A stretch of DNA of 36,104 nucleotides, taken from assembly GCA_030613185.1 (NCBI GenBank), contig JAUWMK010000003.1, positions 1 through 36,104 on the forward strand, in the 5' to 3' direction. Shown here one piece after another: positions 1-6,476 of this stretch. The DNA comes from Promethearchaeum sp. GTDB lineage: Archaea; Asgardarchaeota; Lokiarchaeia; Sigyniarchaeales; Promethearchaeaceae. Every line of letters begins with the position of its first letter. Positions within the stretch are counted from its first letter, which is position 1. The position numbers and the translations under genes were made by a program. Below the pieces are notes generated by a model. It was not told the origin of the DNA and did not search any database. It worked only from the letters and a program-made list of their open reading frames with translations.

Positions 1-210
1 AATTCCCTCAGTTAAAACGGGAAGAATTTGTCCAATATTTTCACCGATTTCATATAAAGAACTTCTCGCCGCGATTTTTCCGTGAAACTCTTCTCTAATT
101 TCGTTTGTGGCTTGGGTGATTTTATATTTCCATTTCCATACTCTATAATCTAATTCCATGTTTTCCATGAAAGCCTTTATAGAATTATTACATTTTTTAG
201 GTTTGTCCAT
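1..210 (-). CDS. Hypothetical protein, 3' part outside window
   Basis: An open frame runs leftward off the window edge for at least 70 codons. It begins MDKPKKCNNSIKAF. An SD sequence GGAGG lies 7 nt ahead of the ATG at 210; a second ATG sits at 213, only 4 nt from the SD. The stop of the preceding gene overlaps this start, so it belongs to the same leftward operon. The visible part is charged, mostly helical, and carries no motif I recognise. Confidence 0.7.
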   Translation of the reverse strand, partial: MDKPKKCNNSIKAFMENMELDYRVWKWKYKITQATNEIREEFHGKIAARSSLYEIGENIGQILPVLTEGI

Positions 211-1223
211 CATCCTTCCTCCATTATTGTTTTAGAAATTATCCTGGTGCTAACTAATAAATTTCCATTTTTATCGAAAAGACTATTGGCATCTACTTTT
301 TTATGCGCCTCAGGTTTTGGATGATAAATATTTCCCAATGGTTCCTTCTTCTTTTTCTTTGGATTTAATGGAAAAGGATAATCTGCCAAATTCAATATTT
401 TCCTTTGCTTATTTAATAATGCATAAATAGATTTTTCTTGCATTTCCATTGTTTCGGCAATTTTATAAATAGTATAGCCCTCTAAGGCTAAATCCCATGC
501 TTGTTTGAGATTTGGGTTTTTTTTCCTTTTCGTTTTTTTCAATGAGAATGGATATTTTGTTAACCCTAAAGTTTTCTTTTTATGATTTAAAAATTGATAA
601 ACGGCACTTTCAGAGACAATTAACTCTTTGGCGATTTCTCTAATGCTTTTACCATTTTTCGCTAAATCCCATGCTATATCTTTTTTCTTTGGTTTGGATT
701 CCTTTTTTGGATCAAGAACAATTTCTGTTTTTTGGATTATAGGAGATTTTATTTTATCCGGTTCGATTTTTATTTCAGGAGTTGGATTCAGTTTTTCTTT
801 GGCTAAATGGTTAATTTCCTTAACTAAAATAACATTCTTTTTATTTTCTAATTTTAAATTATTCCGAATTTCTTCATCGAATAGTCTAAGCATTTTCTCT
901 GATACGCCCATTCCATATTCTTCCCTTAGTTTTCTATTTGCGCTTTTAATTCCATGAGTTTTCATTAATTCGTAAGCCCTGGTCCTTCTTTCTTTTTCGT
1001 GTTTACCGGGAATATCTTCAATAAATTCAAGACCAACCTTAATTTTCGGAGGCCAAAATGAAAAATCCATTACTCCATAAAGGAATTTTCTGACAGCATA
1101 TCGAACTAAATCAGCAGAATTAGGAAAATATCCTGCATTAATTTGAAAGGCAATTCCTTTCAGAATTTTTGGGGGAAAAAATACTGTTTTAAGATACATA
1201 TTTTTTGTTTTCTCTTCGGTCAT
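210..1223 (-). CDS. RHH DNA-binding protein fused to two tandem HTH repeats
   Basis: A putative DNA-binding regulator of 337 residues. The N-terminus (about residues 8-52) looks like a ribbon-helix-helix: a strand YLKTVFFPP, then helices with the pattern YFPNSADLVRYAVRKFL that recurs in other proteins of this operon. The C-terminal half carries two copies of a roughly 55-residue unit, each starting AWDLA, containing an HTH-like segment (SIREIAKELIVSESAVYQFL; TIYKIAETMEMQEKSIYALL) and ending YPF-L plus a Lys-rich tail. SD GGAGG precedes the ATG at 1223, which overlaps the previous stop as ATGA; a longer TTG/ATG reading to 1250 lacks this support. The RHH part could dimerise while the HTH arms read a longer site; that is inference. 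Confidence 0.75.
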   Translation of the reverse strand: MTEEKTKNMYLKTVFFPPKILKGIAFQINAGYFPNSADLVRYAVRKFLYGVMDFSFWPPKIKVGLEFIEDIPGKHEKERRTRAYELMKTHGIKSANRKLREEYGMGVSEKMLRLFDEEIRNNLKLENKKNVILVKEINHLAKEKLNPTPEIKIEPDKIKSPIIQKTEIVLDPKKESKPKKKDIAWDLAKNGKSIREIAKELIVSESAVYQFLNHKKKTLGLTKYPFSLKKTKRKKNPNLKQAWDLALEGYTIYKIAETMEMQEKSIYALLNKQRKILNLADYPFPLNPKKKKKEPLGNIYHPKPEAHKKVDANSLFDKNGNLLVSTRIISKTIMEEG

Positions 1224-1960
1224 TGTTTTAACCTCCAATAAGACCAACATTTATTATCCATCCATTCCAAATATGATCGAATGATGGATAATTCGCACCT
1301 CATTGATTCAGTATTGCGATCATCTTCTTGAATTTCAAGGCAATAAGGAAATTCTATAGTGCCGGCAATATCTTGTGCAGCAAAAATCAAATTTTTCGCT
1401 TTATTGAGCAATTCCTGAAGTTCAACTATTTTTTCTATTTCTGTTTTATGTTTCCCTTCAACTATCTTCACCACAATTTCTTTGGTTTCTTCAAACTCGT
1501 CACCCCCCTCGTAAACATCCACTTTTGCCAAATAACCCCAAATATTTTCATCGTGAAAAATAAGATGATGGCCAGAATCATCAGTATATAATTTAATTGT
1601 GGTGCTGTAATTCCCTTGGTAATGAGATAAGAATTTGAAAAGTGTTGATAAATCAAAACATATTTTTCGATGTTTTGAGACATTAACTTTAGGTTTAGCA
1701 GAAAAAGCCATTACGCGGCTTTCTTCTATGTATGCCCCCTTAAGAAAATCTTCTTCAACTAAACTCCATTTCTCAAGATTAACGTTTGCCTTCTCTAAAA
1801 ATTCTTTAACTTTTAATTGCTCTTCTTTTTCTTTCCAGTTTGGATCTTTCAGATTTTTCAATTCTTCTCTTTTATTATATAATTCTGCTTGTTCCCCTTC
1901 TATTGAATCGTGAAGGGATTGGATTTCATCTTCTATTGTTTTTATTAAATTTTCGCTCAT
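1220..1960 (-). CDS. Hypothetical protein with N-terminal coiled coil
   Basis: 246 residues, not recognised. Residues 1-60 are a charged heptad-like helix (LIKTIEDEIQSLHDSIEGEQ). The middle (about 90-160) looks beta-rich (STTIKLYTDDSGHHLIF) and the C-terminus is helical, with a Trp/Cys-containing tail. SD GAGGTTAA precedes the ATG. Its stop overlaps the start of the RHH/HTH gene. No catalytic motif is seen. The setting is a regulator-rich operon, so a role in replication or gene control of the element is possible but not shown. Confidence 0.65.
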   Translation of the reverse strand: MSENLIKTIEDEIQSLHDSIEGEQAELYNKREELKNLKDPNWKEKEEQLKVKEFLEKANVNLEKWSLVEEDFLKGAYIEESRVMAFSAKPKVNVSKHRKICFDLSTLFKFLSHYQGNYSTTIKLYTDDSGHHLIFHDENIWGYLAKVDVYEGGDEFEETKEIVVKIVEGKHKTEIEKIVELQELLNKAKNLIFAAQDIAGTIEFPYCLEIQEDDRNTESMRCELSIIRSYLEWMDNKCWSYWRLKQ

Positions 1961-1963
1961 TTT

Positions 1964-2605
1964 CTAATTAACCTCTTCAACACTAATTGTGCATTCATCA
2001 CAATCTGGATTATTTTTAAAATAGTCTATTGTTTTTTCATTACCATATTTATCATTAAAAACTCGAACAACTTTCCAACCTGTATTTTTATCATTAAAAA
2101 TTTTGGCTGCCTCATCGTGATGAATTCCATAGTTCATCCAATCCTCCATCATGTCAATACCTTTAAGTTCTCTATGCTCTCCATCAATTGCTATTTCCCA
2201 TTGAACCGCCCGGTTAAAAATATCGTCAAATAACTGATTCGCTTCCGTAAAAGTTAATTTCATAGGTTTTTCGTTATCTCGTTGCCTTTCCTTCAATCTC
2301 CCAAAATAAAAGTGGTTTAATTTCAATTGTTTTATAAAAGCAATTTGATATTGTTTAGTGTCTTCTTTTGTATTCATGTAATTGTATTTCTTTTTCAGAT
2401 CATCAACTTGTTTCCTTCTCTTTTCCCTATTTTCTTCGCTACCGATATAAATTCGCGTTTCTTTCGCGTTTTCATCCTCGATAATTCTACATCCATCACA
2501 AGCCAAAAAATAAATTGTGATTGCACCCTTTGCACTAGGATAATTTTCATTTCCAAGAATCCATTTCCAAGTATAAAGCCGAGTTTTTTCTTCTTTTTCA
2601 CTCAT
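1964..2605 (-). CDS. Hypothetical protein, charged, possible Cys pair at C-terminus
   Basis: 213 residues, not recognised. The start MSEKEEKTRLYTW at 2605 is chosen because its ATG overlaps the stop of the upstream zinc-finger gene (ATGA); an in-frame ATG at 2629 lies inside that gene. The protein has a CDGC pair near residue 38, a charged helical middle and CDEC near the C-terminus, so a bound metal is conceivable. A Trp-rich N-terminus (YTWKWILGNENYP) precedes a beta stretch. It sits 3 nt ahead of the coiled-coil gene in the operon. Confidence 0.65.
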   Translation of the reverse strand: MSEKEEKTRLYTWKWILGNENYPSAKGAITIYFLACDGCRIIEDENAKETRIYIGSEENREKRRKQVDDLKKKYNYMNTKEDTKQYQIAFIKQLKLNHFYFGRLKERQRDNEKPMKLTFTEANQLFDDIFNRAVQWEIAIDGEHRELKGIDMMEDWMNYGIHHDEAAKIFNDKNTGWKVVRVFNDKYGNEKTIDYFKNNPDCDECTISVEEVN

Positions 2606-2733
2606 TTTCCAAACACTGCCTTTTTCCATTTATTATAACATTCTTTATTGCAGAACAGTTGTCTTCCAAATCTTGTTTCAATCCAAACCACAATTTTCAA
2701 GATTTTATTACAGTATAGGCATTTTTTCTTCAT
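2602..2733 (-). CDS. Small zinc-finger protein (43 aa)
   Basis: A 43-residue protein beginning MKKKCLYCNKIL and ending NKWKKAVFGK. It carries CLYC at residues 5-8 and CNKEC at 28-32, that is C-x2-C-x19-C-x3-C, as in small treble-clef/FCS-like fingers. It overlaps both neighbours by ATGA junctions, which supports it as real despite its size. Likely a nucleic-acid or protein-binding accessory factor of the regulator operon; the exact partner is unknown. Confidence 0.7.
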   Translation of the reverse strand: MKKKCLYCNKILKIVVWIETRFGRQLFCNKECYNKWKKAVFGK

Positions 2734-3122
2734 TTTCCTTCTTTATCCTCTTTTTTCTTTGGTTTAGTTAGCGTAATATTAAAAAAGTCAGCTATATCTT
2801 CGACATAGCCTTTATAGTTCCCATATCCGTATTTGATAAACCGAACATAATCGGCTTGTAAAAGTGTGATTAGTTCTGTGCGAATTTCTTCAGGTAAAAT
2901 AAAATCAGTTTTTTTATCCTGGAGATTTTCAATTTTTTGAAAAATTTCTTGTTTAAACTTTTCAAATTCATTTTTTAAAATTTCATGTTTTCCAGGAGAT
3001 TTCTTTCTTTCTTTTTTTTTACGTATATCGTTTTTATCTACATGTATATCGTTTTTATCTACATGTATATCGGATGTTTTTTTCCCCCATTTACGAGGGT
3101 CGATCTCATTTAGATCACTCAG
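2730..3122 (-). CDS. Basic helical protein, probable CTG start
   Basis: An open frame of about 130 codons ends at an ATGA overlap with the zinc-finger gene, so it is almost surely translated, yet it has no ATG, GTG or TTG near its 5' end. The best start is CTG at 3122, preceded by GAGGTG with a 7-nt spacer, reading (M)SDLNEIDPRKWGKK. The alternative is a +1 frameshift from the upstream RHH gene, whose stop at 3115 lies inside this start region (it would read KSE-DLNEID). Residues about 17-33 contain a tandem DIHVDKN repeat. The rest is Lys-rich and helical, then LPEEIRTELITLLQADYVRFI. Function unknown. Confidence 0.6.
   Translation of the reverse strand: MSDLNEIDPRKWGKKTSDIHVDKNDIHVDKNDIRKKKERKKSPGKHEILKNEFEKFKQEIFQKIENLQDKKTDFILPEEIRTELITLLQADYVRFIKYGYGNYKGYVEDIADFFNITLTKPKKKEDKEGK
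3023..3072. repeat. Tandem repeat, 21-bp unit, about 2.4 copies
   Basis: The unit GTATATCGTTTTTATCTACAT occurs at 3023-3043 and 3044-3064, followed by a partial copy. It is in frame (7 codons) and encodes the DIHVDKN repeat of the overlapping leftward gene. The unit contains the palindrome ACATGT, so it may also act as DNA, but the simplest reading is in-gene repeat expansion. Confidence 0.85.
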
Positions 3123-3432
3123 ATTTCAACACCTCTAAGATTTTTATTATTTCTTCGCGTTCCAATTCAGATATTTCTAAATTAGGTGCGTTTTTTTCAA
3201 ATAATTTAAAAAGGAATATTAAAGATTTTTTTAATGATTCATTAGATGTTTTAGGTTCGACAATGCCGTTATTTGATTTTATTCTTTCGATAATTACATT
3301 GCGCATCCATGTCGATCTTGGCTTAGGAATTTGTTCAATGATTTTTAAAGGGATTCGGACAGGAACAGGGGAATTTTTTCTATTATATTTTCGTAAATAA
3401 TTTTCGTTTTCTTGTTCGCCCATCATTTTCAC
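3115..3432 (-). CDS. RHH-type DNA-binding protein
   Basis: 105 residues. A strand-like segment PVPVRIPLKIIEQI is followed by a helix RSTWMRNVIIERIKS, the usual RHH layout, then a Leu-rich helical C-terminus (SLIFLFKLFEKNAP...EREEIIKILEVLKSE) that could extend dimerisation. The start overlaps the previous stop as ATGA. Its 3' end overlaps the SD and start of the next gene, so translational coupling or a +1 frameshift into that gene is possible. Confidence 0.6.
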   Translation of the reverse strand: MKMMGEQENENYLRKYNRKNSPVPVRIPLKIIEQIPKPRSTWMRNVIIERIKSNNGIVEPKTSNESLKKSLIFLFKLFEKNAPNLEISELEREEIIKILEVLKSE

Positions 3433-3662
3433 TTCAATCCGATTTTATTAATTGTGCAAAAAAACTTTCGATTTTGAATTATTCTTTCAAACTTTTGTTC
3501 GGTCATGAAAGTCCCTTCCGATTCGGAAGCACCTTGTTTCCAACGATTCTTATTTATGATGTTTAAAATTACGTGCTTATCGAAGAAATTTTTAAATTTC
3601 TTGTCCAGGCGATTTTCTCTACCAATTTCCAATGCGCTTATAATTTCTCTTTTTTCAAACAT
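3429..3662 (-). CDS. Hypothetical small basic protein
   Basis: 77 residues, not recognised, basic. It reads MFEKREIISALEIGREN then NFFDKHVILNIINKNRWK. SD GAGGTG lies 10 nt ahead of the ATG, inside the 3' end of the preceding RHH gene. The N-terminal helix and basic middle would suit nucleic-acid binding, but no defined fold is visible. Confidence 0.55.
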   Translation of the reverse strand: MFEKREIISALEIGRENRLDKKFKNFFDKHVILNIINKNRWKQGASESEGTFMTEQKFERIIQNRKFFCTINKIGLK

Positions 3663-3972
3663 TGAGTTCGCACCTCTGGATTATTTTGTATTCCTTGTAT
3701 TCAATTACCTCACCCTCTGCATTTTCTTTTATTGGAACTTTTACGCTTTTTGGTTTTGATTCTTTTATTGCAGGGGGATAAATTTTTGAAAATTCTGATT
3801 GTTGTTGAAATTTTGAAAAGGATTTTGCTGCTTCTAGTTCAGAAATAAGGAATTGGCGAACTGCAACGCGAATCAATTCACTTCTTGAAGGGAATAATGC
3901 ATCTTCTCCCTCGGTTAATTTTGCAATTGCTTCTATGTATGATATCGGCAAGTTTACAGTCAAGATACGCAT
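3655..3972 (-). CDS. RHH (CopG-like) DNA-binding protein
   Basis: 105 residues. Residues 1-46 are a clear ribbon-helix-helix: strand MRILTVNLPISYIEAI, then FPSRSELIRVAVRQFL. The tail (about 50-105) is Lys/Pro-rich with a second predicted strand. SD GGAGGG lies 8 nt ahead of the ATG at 3972, which fixes this start over a TTG at 3996 that lies inside the preceding gene. Archaeal viruses and plasmids commonly encode such regulators. It is related to the next gene upstream, giving a local RHH duplication. Confidence 0.85.
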   Translation of the reverse strand: MRILTVNLPISYIEAIAKLTEGEDALFPSRSELIRVAVRQFLISELEAAKSFSKFQQQSEFSKIYPPAIKESKPKSVKVPIKENAEGEVIEYKEYKIIQRCELNV

Positions 3973-3977
3973 ATTTT

Positions 3978-4205
3978 TTACCCTCCAATCAAGCAATTCA
4001 TATGATTGCTTTTGAGATTATAAAATACTGATGAACTGATTTCCTCCACAAAACTTTTTTCTTTACTTAGGAATTGTTTAAGACATTGCCTAAGACACTC
4101 GCTTCTTGAAGGAAAATATCCCAAATCTACTAAATTATCTAAACTTTCGACGTATTGATTAGGAAGGTTGATCGTGCAAATTTTAAAATTTACATTTCGG
4201 ACCAA
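3978..4205 (-). CDS. RHH (CopG-like) DNA-binding protein, TTG start
   Basis: 75 residues from TTG at 4205: VRNVNFKICTINLPNQYVESL then YFPSRSECLRQCLKQFL, a textbook RHH with the same FPSRSE turn as its downstream neighbour. No ATG precedes the fold. SD GGAGAAG lies 6 nt ahead of the TTG, and the preceding stop ends at 4207, so this start fits the coupled-operon pattern; another TTG at 4220 is possible. The C-terminus ends NCLIGG. Confidence 0.8.
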   Translation of the reverse strand: MVRNVNFKICTINLPNQYVESLDNLVDLGYFPSRSECLRQCLKQFLSKEKSFVEEISSSVFYNLKSNHMNCLIGG

Positions 4206-4206
4206 T

Positions 4207-4512
4207 TTAATCTTCTCCAATAAATTTGAAATAAACTAAAGGCCTTCCTCGAGAATTTGTAGGGCGCGAAAATTTCCTAACCAGGTTGTGATTTTGTAAT
4301 CTTGTTAGATTATCATAAATTGTTGTCCTGGGTGAATCTATTTTTTTAACTAAATCGAACCTGGTTTGCGGACCTTCTTTTTCTAATGTATTTAGTAAAT
4401 TGATTTGCAAAGGGCTAAACATTAAACTGTCTTCAAATTTGCTTAAATTAACCATTCTATTTTTCATCCCTTTGGAATTTGTATTTTTGAAAGAGTAAAT
4501 ATAATTCATCAT
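4207..4512 (-). CDS. Winged-helix transcription regulator
   Basis: Up to 101 residues. The core FSPLQINLLNTLEKEG-PQTRFDLVKKIDSPRTTIYDNL-TRLQNHNLVRKF is a winged HTH of the MarR/TrmB-like type, with a wing RPTNSRGRPLVYFKF. Three starts are possible: ATG at 4512 or 4509 (weak SD AAAGGA, but about 50 nt inside the previous gene), ATG 4467, or ATG 4455 just past the previous stop; the fold begins after all of them. Probably represses the element's own promoters. Confidence 0.75.
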   Translation of the reverse strand: MMNYIYSFKNTNSKGMKNRMVNLSKFEDSLMFSPLQINLLNTLEKEGPQTRFDLVKKIDSPRTTIYDNLTRLQNHNLVRKFSRPTNSRGRPLVYFKFIGED

Positions 4513-4792
4513 ATTCCTTTTGAGCGCGATTTAGTTTTTTTTCTAAACGTTGGATTTTCCTATCGTGTTTTAAATCATATTCTTTTATCGTTTTGTGTTC
4601 TAATCCATTTTTATACCCAACGCGATATAGATTTCTCCGTGAAGTAAGCCATTGATTAATAACAGGCATTCTGTAAAATTCATCACCGACGAGAGTGCAA
4701 ATCATCATCACCATTATTACAATTATACCAATTATTAAGATAATAGATAGGATAATTTCCAGTATTGTGATTTCAAAGATTATTTTTTCCAT
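4457..4792 (-). CDS. Membrane-anchored coiled-coil protein
   Basis: 111 residues. Residues about 8-38 form one hydrophobic segment (ILEIILSIILIIGIIVIMVMM). The rest is a charged helix ending in a coiled coil (KIQRLEKKLNRAQKEYDELYLLF). It lies between a histone-fold candidate and a winged-helix gene, an odd place for a membrane protein; it could tether element DNA or proteins to the membrane, but this is inference. Confidence 0.7.
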   Translation of the reverse strand: MEKIIFEITILEIILSIILIIGIIVIMVMMICTLVGDEFYRMPVINQWLTSRRNLYRVGYKNGLEHKTIKEYDLKHDRKIQRLEKKLNRAQKEYDELYLLFQKYKFQRDEK

Positions 4793-4796
4793 TATC

Positions 4797-5069
4797 TTAA
4801 TTCATCTCCATTGGAGGTAGATAATTAGCAATTTCTTTGATAATTTCTAAAACTGTTTCCTTTGTGAGCAGTTCTTTTGAACGCGTATCTTTTGCGCTCT
4901 TTGCTAAAAATAAAAGATCCCCTGCAAATTTATTCAAAACATTTTTGATGTTTTCTGCAATACAGTATCGCATTTCCTTTGGATCCCACATTGAAATTGT
5001 TTGGATCCATTCAATGTATTTGCTCGGAATTTCTTCCGTAATTTTTGATTCGGTTTCCATATTGATCAT
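4797..5069 (-). CDS. Probable histone-fold protein
   Basis: 90 residues (a second ATG at 5060 gives 87). The layout matches a histone fold: helix 1 PSKYIEWIQTI, loop SMWDPKEM, a long helix 2 ENIKNVLNKFAGDLLFLAK, a short KELLTKE segment in the place of the archaeal RKTIKAED loop, and helix 3 TVLEIIKEI. Archaeal histones are about 66-70 residues with this three-helix order. The usual surface arginines are not clearly kept, so it may be a TAF/NF-Y-like partner rather than a canonical nucleosomal histone. It is preceded by a hairpin terminator and lies in a DNA-binding gene cluster. Confidence 0.5.
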   Translation of the reverse strand: MINMETESKITEEIPSKYIEWIQTISMWDPKEMRYCIAENIKNVLNKFAGDLLFLAKSAKDTRSKELLTKETVLEIIKEIANYLPPMEMN

Positions 5070-5082
5070 CTTTTTAATTTTG

Positions 5083-5113
5083 AAAAAAAAAAGGGGAGAT
5101 GTGTGGTCTCCCC
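5083..5113 (-). terminator. Hairpin plus T10 intrinsic-type terminator or attenuator
   Basis: On the minus strand a perfect 7-bp stem GGGGAGA/TCTCCCC with a 7-nt loop is followed at once by ten T residues (5092 down to 5083). It lies between the zinc-ribbon gene (ends 5141) and the histone-fold gene (starts 5069) of the same operon, so it would cut or reduce transcription of everything downstream. Archaeal terminators usually need only the T run, so this bacterial-looking form is unusual. An alternating GT/AC run abuts it (5114-5127). Confidence 0.7.
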
Positions 5114-5140
5114 CTGTGTGTGTGTGATTAAATGAAAAAA

Positions 5141-5632
5141 TCAGTTGGATTTTAGATTTTGAATTTCTTTTTGAAGTTCGTCTTTTTCTAGCTTTAAATT
5201 CGCTATTTCAGATTGTAGGTTGCATTTATCGATAAGTAGAGTTTGAAATTCTTTCTCAAGTTCAGATTTATCCCTTAAAAGAAGATTTTTATTTTCAAGC
5301 GCACCAGGGTGACTTTTATCGGTCCAAACTGTTTGAAGTTCTTTGTTTTTATGTTGGATGGGAAGTAATGATTTTCCAACGCCTAATTTCCATAAAGACC
5401 ATTGATATTGGCACCCTGGACATTCGATATATAACCATTGTTTTTTTTCATACCCAGGAACGATCCATCCTGAAGGATGTTGATAATGGATAATAGGATC
5501 ATATCTGGAAAAAGGAGTATTGCAATGTTTGCATTTGGTTATTTTTAATTCGTCAAAAAATGGAATAGATTTTTCTAGCTCAAGAGGCTTAGGCATATTT
5601 GGATTTGGATCCGAGATTAATTGAGATTCCAT
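5141..5632 (-). CDS. Zinc-ribbon protein with C-terminal coiled coil
   Basis: 163 residues. CKHC (about 34-37) and CPGC (about 71-74) form a four-Cys zinc-binding site spanning a Trp/Tyr-rich insert (HPSGWIVPGYEKKQWLYIE). The C-terminal 60 residues are a coiled coil (LEKEFQTLLIDKCNLQSEI then LKLEKDELQKEIQNLKSN). SD GAGGTTA precedes the ATG, which overlaps the stop of the AbrB-like gene (TAATG). Likely a nucleic-acid-binding adaptor that oligomerises through its coil. Confidence 0.75.
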   Translation of the reverse strand: MESQLISDPNPNMPKPLELEKSIPFFDELKITKCKHCNTPFSRYDPIIHYQHPSGWIVPGYEKKQWLYIECPGCQYQWSLWKLGVGKSLLPIQHKNKELQTVWTDKSHPGALENKNLLLRDKSELEKEFQTLLIDKCNLQSEIANLKLEKDELQKEIQNLKSN

Positions 5633-5793
5633 TATGTTTTAACCTCGGCTATTTCCTTTATCGGGCGTAATTCAATATCGTATTCTATATCAGGATTTAA
5701 AATTCCATCTTGGATATATTTAGACGGCATTGTGATTAAATAGCGATTTCCCGATTTCATCATTTTTCGATTTTTTAATATTATTGCTGACAT
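5632..5793 (-). CDS. AbrB/SpoVT-like DNA-binding protein
   Basis: 53 residues, first gene of the leftward operon. KSGNRYLITMPSKYIQDG followed by LNPDIEYDIEL matches the swapped-hairpin AbrB half-barrel (the turn from a strand into 'P-x-K/x-I' and the D-x-EY-x-I strand). It has a paralogue on the opposite strand at 5918 with the same layout. The two face each other across an operator array, so they probably control that divergent promoter. Confidence 0.75.
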   Translation of the reverse strand: MSAIILKNRKMMKSGNRYLITMPSKYIQDGILNPDIEYDIELRPIKEIAEVKT

Positions 5794-5807
5794 TTTTATC
5801 CCTATTT

Positions 5808-5884
5808 TTGCATACGAAAATGCATACAGAAATAATAGATTTATTATTTATAAATGTATGCAAAATTGCATACGAAAATGCATA
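5808..5884. promoter_or_regulatory. Operator array in divergent promoter (TGCATA half-sites)
   Basis: The 19-bp sequence TTGCATACGAAAATGCATA occurs exactly at 5808-5826 and 5866-5884. Each copy contains TGCAT and ATGCA facing arms. The second copy overlaps a palindrome GTATGCAAAATTGCATAC (5856-5873; 8-bp arms, 2-nt centre), giving five half-sites in all. AT-rich TATA-like sequence (TATTTATAAAT, about 5845-5855) lies between the copies. It separates two AbrB-like genes transcribed outward, so binding by one or both products is the simple model. Confidence 0.8.
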
Positions 5885-5917
5885 AAATAGAAATAAACAG
5901 TTTATCTATTTTAAAAT

Positions 5918-6094
5918 ATGGTAGATGTGAAAGTAGAAAAAAATAAAATCCGAATAAAGTCAAAACTTACAAAATCTGGAGATCGGTATTATATTAACAT
6001 TCCAATTAAGTTAATCAAATTTGGAAACTTAGATCCAGACAAAGAATATCTTATTATTATTCACAAAAATCCTCAACTTGAGAAACCTCCTTAA
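5918..6094 (+). CDS. AbrB/SpoVT-like DNA-binding protein
   Basis: 58 residues starting MVDVKVEKNKIRIKSKL. The segment KSGDRYYINIPIKLIKFG then LDPDKEYLIIIHK is a swapped-hairpin AbrB-like fold, paralogous to the gene at 5632-5793. It ends in a short Pro-containing tail. It is transcribed away from the TGCATA operator array, whose last copy ends 33 nt ahead of the ATG. Its 3' end overlaps a possible convergent small gene. Confidence 0.7.
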   Translation: MVDVKVEKNKIRIKSKLTKSGDRYYINIPIKLIKFGNLDPDKEYLIIIHKNPQLEKPP

Positions 6095-6206
6095 GCGTAA
6101 GTATGTCTTTTTCAGGTTCATACCAAAACTCAATTAAAATTTTCTTGATTTTTCCATTGTTTTCAATCTTCATTTCCTTATTATTTCGGTTTAATTCTTG
6201 AATCAT
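6057..6206 (-). CDS. Possible small acidic protein (49 aa)
   Basis: An open frame from ATG 6206 reads MIQELNRNNKEMKIEN then KKILIEFWYEPEKDIL and ends VSQVEDFCE. A GGGG stretch lies ahead of the ATG and a TATA-like TTAAATATATT about 55 nt upstream. It overlaps the convergent AbrB-like gene by 38 bp at the 3' end. It resembles no family I know; the strand-like middle looks protein-like, but the call is moderate. Confidence 0.45.
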   Translation of the reverse strand: MIQELNRNNKEMKIENNGKIKKILIEFWYEPEKDILTLKEVSQVEDFCE

Positions 6207-6437
6207 TTTTTTATTTTCCCCTGTAAATTATTTTTGTCGTAGACATTTTGTTCAATATATTTAATTAAAATAACGCATTTAAAGTTTGCTCTCGATAGAT
6301 ATGTTAGTTTTGATAGAATTAAAGAACTCTTTGTTCTTTTAATAGAATCCAAATGTCCGAGTCGGATAGACGTAAGTGAAAGTAAAATTCTTCAAAAAAA
6401 GACAAATACATAGGAATCAAATCATTGATATCAAATA

Positions 6438-6457
6438 CCATTTTTTTTAAAAAATGG
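6438..6457. promoter_or_regulatory. AT-rich inverted repeat ahead of transglutaminase-like gene
   Basis: CCATTTTTT and AAAAAATGG form 9-bp arms around TT, 19 nt ahead of the ATG at 6477. It could be an operator or an RNA hairpin in the leader. The surrounding 6207-6437 stretch shows no gene: only short broken frames and AT-rich sequence. Confidence 0.45.
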
Positions 6458-6476
6458 CAAAATAAAGTGATTAAAA

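Noticed and set aside
628-957. Open frame on the plus strand
   Set aside because: Antisense shadow of the RHH/HTH gene; hydrophobic low-complexity product, no SD or TATA box.
3018-3073. Short regular repeats that might be a CRISPR array
   Set aside because: Units are contiguous without spacers, only 21 bp, and in frame with a protein repeat.
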